DNA from: Pseudolabrys sp. FHR47
GTDB lineage: Bacteria > Pseudomonadota > Alphaproteobacteria > Rhizobiales > Xanthobacteraceae
Direction: 5' to 3'
Assembly: GCF_005153485.1 (NCBI RefSeq)
Contig: NZ_CP039740.1
Span: forward strand, 372,001-436,000
DNA: 64,000 nt
The position numbers and the translations under genes are program-made. The notes beneath the pieces were generated by a model. That model ran no database searches. It was given only the letters and a program-made list of their open reading frames with translations, and was not told where the DNA came from. This document shows, one piece after another, positions 61,322 through 64,000 of the stretch. Position 1 is the first letter of the stretch; every line of letters begins with the position of its first letter.

Positions 61322-62194
61322 ATGCCGTTGAACGCCGACGCTCTTCTTGCCGCCCAGCTCCCGCCCATTGAGCGCACTTACGGTTCGAAGGATTGCATCC
61401 TCTATGCGCTCGGCGTCGGCCTCGGTTACGACCCGACCAATGAGGATGAACTCGCTTTCGTCTACGAGAAGAACCTCAAGGTCCTGCCGACTTTCGCGGT
61501 CGTGCCGGCCTTCGATTATTCGTGGATGCTGCGGCCCGAGTTCGGCCTGACCTGGAGCCATATCGTCCACGGCGAGGAGACCATCGTTCTTCATGCGCCG
61601 ATCCCGACGCAAGGCACGGTGATCGGGCGGGAGCGCGTCGTCGGTGTCATCGACAAGGGTGAGGGCAAGGGCGCGCTGCTCTTCCACGAGCGCAGCCTCG
61701 TCGACAAGGCGACCGGCACTTTGCTCGCTACCTTGAAGCAGACAACGTTCTGCCGCGCCGATGGCGGGTTTGGCGGTCCGCGGCGCGACACGCCGGCGTC
61801 GCATCCGATTCCCGATCGCGCGCCGGATATCATCTGCGATCTGCCGACGCGGCCGGAAATGGCGCTGATCTATCGGTTGTCCGGCGACGACAATCCTTTG
61901 CATGCCGAGCCGGCCTTCGCGCGGGCGGCTGGCTTCCCGCGGCCGATCCTGCATGGTCTCGCCACCATGGGCGTCGCCGGTCACGCGCTGCTGAAGACGG
62001 TGTGCGGCTACGACCCGGCTCGTCTCGCTTCCATGGCGGTGCGGTTTTCGGCGCCGGTATTTCCTGGCGAAACGATCCGCACCGAGATCTGGCAGAACAG
62101 CGATGAAGCGGGCGCTGTTGTCTCGTTCCGCGCCCGTGTTAAGGAGCGGGACGTCATCGCCATCAATAACGGGCGAGCCGAAGTAAAAGAGTAG
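61322..62194 (+). CDS. MaoC-type enoyl-CoA hydratase (double hot-dog)
   Basis: 290 residues resembling the 2-enoyl-CoA hydratase 2 domain of peroxisomal HSD17B4. The N-terminal hot dog is degenerate; the C-terminal one has the active motif YRLSGDDNPLHAEPAFARAAGFPRPILHGL with catalytic Asp and His. It starts a three-gene operon with an acyl-CoA dehydrogenase and a CoA transferase, so it hydrates the enoyl-CoA made by the dehydrogenase. AAGGAA lies about 17 bases upstream. Confidence 0.85.
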   Translation: MPLNADALLAAQLPPIERTYGSKDCILYALGVGLGYDPTNEDELAFVYEKNLKVLPTFAVVPAFDYSWMLRPEFGLTWSHIVHGEETIVLHAPIPTQGTVIGRERVVGVIDKGEGKGALLFHERSLVDKATGTLLATLKQTTFCRADGGFGGPRRDTPASHPIPDRAPDIICDLPTRPEMALIYRLSGDDNPLHAEPAFARAAGFPRPILHGLATMGVAGHALLKTVCGYDPARLASMAVRFSAPVFPGETIRTEIWQNSDEAGAVVSFRARVKERDVIAINNGRAEVKE

Positions 62195-62203
62195 AGGAAA
62201 CGT

Positions 62204-63364
62204 ATGACCGGGCCGCGCGATCAATATAGCGATATTCGTGAATCCGTGCGCGCACTGTGCGCCAGGTTTCCCGGCGAATACTGGCGCGAGCTCGATCGCG
62301 AGCGCGCTTATCCGACCGCCTTCGTCGATGCGCTGACCGAAGCCGGTTATCTCGCCGCCCTGATTCCGGAAGAGTATGGCGGCAGCGGTCTGCCGGTTTC
62401 AGCCGCGGCCGCGGTGATGGAAGAAGTGCATGCGGCCGGCTGCAACGGCGCCGCCTGCCATGCGCAGATGTATACGATGGGGACCATCCTGCGGCACGGT
62501 TCGCCGGCGCAGAAACAGGCCTATTTGCCCGGCATCGCCAGCGGCGACCTGCGGCTGCAGGCCTTCGGCGTGACCGAGCCGACCTCGGGGACCGATACTC
62601 TGTCGCTGCGCACCACGGCGCGGCGCGAAGGCGATCACTATGTCATCAACGGTCAGAAGATCTGGACCTCGCGCGCCGAGCATTCCGACCTGATGCTGCT
62701 GCTCGCGCGCACAACGCCGAAGGAAGAGGTCAAGAAGCGCACCGACGGCCTGTCGGTGTTTCTGGTGGACATGAAGCTAGCGCGTGGCGCCAGCATCACC
62801 ATCAAGCCGATCCGTACCATGATGAACCACGCCACCACCGAGGTGTTCTTCGACGACCTTCGCGTGCCGGCGGAGAATCTCATCGGCGAGGAAGGCAAGG
62901 GCTTCCGTTATATCCTCTCCGGCATGAACACCGAGCGCATCCTCATCGCCTCGGAGTGCATCGGCGACGCCAAGTGGTTCATCGACAAGGCGTCCGCCTA
63001 TGCCAAGGAGCGGGTGCTGTTCGGCCGTCCGATCGGTCAGAACCAGGGCGTTCAATTCCCCATCGCGCGCGCCTATGCGCAGATGCGCGCCGCCGAACTG
63101 ATGGTGCACGAGGCCTGCCGCAAATACGAAGCCGGCGAGGATCTCGGCGCCGAGGCGAACATGGCGAAGCTCTTGGCCGCCGACGCCTCATGGGCTGCCG
63201 CCGACATGTGCGTGCAGACGCATGGCGGCTTCGGCTTTGCCGAGGAATACGACGTCGAGCGCAAGTTCCGCGAAACGCGCCTCTATCAGGTGGCGCCGAT
63301 CTCGACCAATCTCATCCTGTCGTATCTGGCCGAGCATGTGCTTGGTTTGCCGAGGTCGTATTGA
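62204..63364 (+). CDS. Acyl-CoA dehydrogenase
   Basis: FAD-dependent acyl-CoA dehydrogenase, 386 residues. Features: ALIPEEYGGSGL, LQAFGVTEPTSGTDT (substrate and flavin contacts), YVINGQKIWTSRAEHSD, ERVLFGRPIGQNQGVQF and CVQTHGGFGFAEEYDVERKFRETRL, with the C-terminal FAD-binding Arg region. GAGGAAAC precedes the ATG, 9 bases after the MaoC gene. Likely desaturates the CoA ester made by the downstream CoA transferase; substrate unknown. Confidence 0.9.
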   Translation: MTGPRDQYSDIRESVRALCARFPGEYWRELDRERAYPTAFVDALTEAGYLAALIPEEYGGSGLPVSAAAAVMEEVHAAGCNGAACHAQMYTMGTILRHGSPAQKQAYLPGIASGDLRLQAFGVTEPTSGTDTLSLRTTARREGDHYVINGQKIWTSRAEHSDLMLLLARTTPKEEVKKRTDGLSVFLVDMKLARGASITIKPIRTMMNHATTEVFFDDLRVPAENLIGEEGKGFRYILSGMNTERILIASECIGDAKWFIDKASAYAKERVLFGRPIGQNQGVQFPIARAYAQMRAAELMVHEACRKYEAGEDLGAEANMAKLLAADASWAAADMCVQTHGGFGFAEEYDVERKFRETRLYQVAPISTNLILSYLAEHVLGLPRSY

Positions 63365-63375
63365 GCGCTTTCAAA

Positions 63376-64000
63376 ATGACTCTCCCTCTCGAAGGCATCC
63401 TCGTCGTCTCGGTCGAACAGGCCGTCGCCGCGCCGCAATGCACCTGCCGCCTCGCCGATGCCGGCGCGCGCGTCATCAAGGTCGAGCGGCCGGAAGGCGA
63501 TTTTGCCCGACACTACGATTACATCGTCCATGGCGAGAGCGCGCATCTGGTCTGGCTCAACCGCGGCAAGGAGTCGGTGGTCTGCGATCTCACCAAAGAA
63601 GAAGACAAGGCACTGCTCGAGGCGATGCTCGCAAAGGCCGACGTCTTCGTGCAGAACTTGAAACCCGGCGCGCTCGGCAAACTCGGCTTTTCATTCGAGC
63701 GCCTGCGCAAGGATTATCCCAAGCTGATCTGCGCCTCGATTTCCGGCTACGGCGAAAGCGGGCCCTACGCGCAGCGCAAGGCTTACGATCTTCTGATCCA
63801 GGCCGAGTCGGGTCTCGCGTCGGTGACCGGCGGGCCGGAAGCGCCGGCGCGCGTCGGCGTCTCCGTCGTGGATATCGCCGCCGGCCTCAGCGCCTATGAG
63901 GCGATTCTCGAGGCGCTGATCCGCCGCAGCCGCACCGGCGAGGGCGCCACTATCTCGGTGTCGATGTTCGATGCCATGGCGGAGTGGATGACGATTCCTC
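63376..64000 (+). CDS. Class III CoA transferase (CaiB/BaiF), 3' truncated by window end
   Basis: 208 residues are visible before the window ends in frame. Class III CoA-transferase features: LADAGARVIKVERPEGDFAR, LNRGKESVVCDLTKEEDK, DVFVQNLKPGALGKLGF, ASISGYGESGPY and the catalytic Asp138 in KAYDLLIQAESGL, then TGGPEAPARVGVSVVDIAAG. An ATG at 63376 is used; an in-frame TTG at 63361 overlaps the dehydrogenase stop. It transfers CoA between acids to start degradation of the operon's substrate. Confidence 0.88.
   Translation, partial: MTLPLEGILVVSVEQAVAAPQCTCRLADAGARVIKVERPEGDFARHYDYIVHGESAHLVWLNRGKESVVCDLTKEEDKALLEAMLAKADVFVQNLKPGALGKLGFSFERLRKDYPKLICASISGYGESGPYAQRKAYDLLIQAESGLASVTGGPEAPARVGVSVVDIAAGLSAYEAILEALIRRSRTGEGATISVSMFDAMAEWMTIP

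Overview
The window is GC-rich, almost fully coding DNA from the chromosome of an alphaproteobacterium, most likely a member of the Hyphomicrobiales (Bradyrhizobium / Rhodopseudomonas / Xanthobacteraceae-like). The evidence is the gene repertoire (GlnD, LigM-type demethylase, CouP-like binding protein, long-form indolepyruvate oxidoreductase beta subunit) and two short palindromic intergenic repeats resembling ones I know from that order. I see no tRNA, rRNA, CRISPR array, prophage or insertion sequence.

Layout. 1-6.0 kb: a gene tail, an intracellular PHB depolymerase, a YgjP-type metallopeptidase, a Bcr/CflA drug exporter and a class A penicillin-binding protein. 6.1-13.5 kb: a homoprotocatechuate/4-hydroxyphenylacetate (4-HPA) operon (hpaR, hpaF-E-D-G-H-B-C) with a 16-bp palindrome ahead of hpaF. 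13.5-21.2 kb: a MarR repressor divergent from a TRAP transporter, then indolepyruvate ferredoxin oxidoreductase subunits and an Lrp regulator. 21.4-24.9 kb: racemase, DapA-like lyase, atypical SDR and a Bug-type binding protein. 25-38 kb: DUF3108 protein, glnD, a sulfonate-type ABC importer, alcohol dehydrogenase, OsmC protein, two tandem paralogous membrane proteins and mutS. 38-50.3 kb: a minus-strand hydroxycinnamate block (flavin monooxygenase, amidohydrolase, thioesterase, methyltransferase, SDR, thiolase, two feruloyl-CoA synthases, enoyl-CoA hydratase, CouP-like binding protein, DUF3237). 50.4-53.0 kb: pcaF-pcaH-pcaG. 53.4-60.3 kb: a HTH/methyltransferase fusion, MTHFR-like protein, EF-hand protein, LigM, a GntR regulator and a MetE-like methyltransferase. 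60.3-64 kb: an RlpA-like protein, then MaoC hydratase, acyl-CoA dehydrogenase and a class III CoA transferase cut by the window end.

How the genes fit together. The 38-60 kb part reads as one lignin-monomer funnel: ferulate/p-coumarate is activated to a CoA thioester, shortened by a beta-oxidation-like set (hydratase, SDR, thiolase), released by a 4-hydroxybenzoyl-CoA-type thioesterase, O-demethylated by tetrahydrofolate-dependent LigM, and the protocatechuate is cleaved by PcaGH, with PcaF at the end of the beta-ketoadipate route. Methyl groups on tetrahydrofolate can be handled by the MTHFR-like and MetE-like proteins nearby. Two nearly identical 21-23 bp palindromes upstream of the synthase operon and of the binding-protein gene imply one shared repressor that is not encoded in the window. 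The 6-21 kb part is a second aromatic route: arylpyruvates could pass through the indolepyruvate oxidoreductase to arylacetates and then the hpa meta-cleavage pathway, which here lacks a recognisable HpaI aldolase and the second FAH-type domain of HpaG.

Intergenic repeats are prominent: an inverted pair of 108-143 bp multi-hairpin elements, three elements sharing a CCCCGCGAAAGCGGGG-like hairpin, two REP-like palindromes and a GCCCACTTTT tandem repeat in an AT-rich patch.
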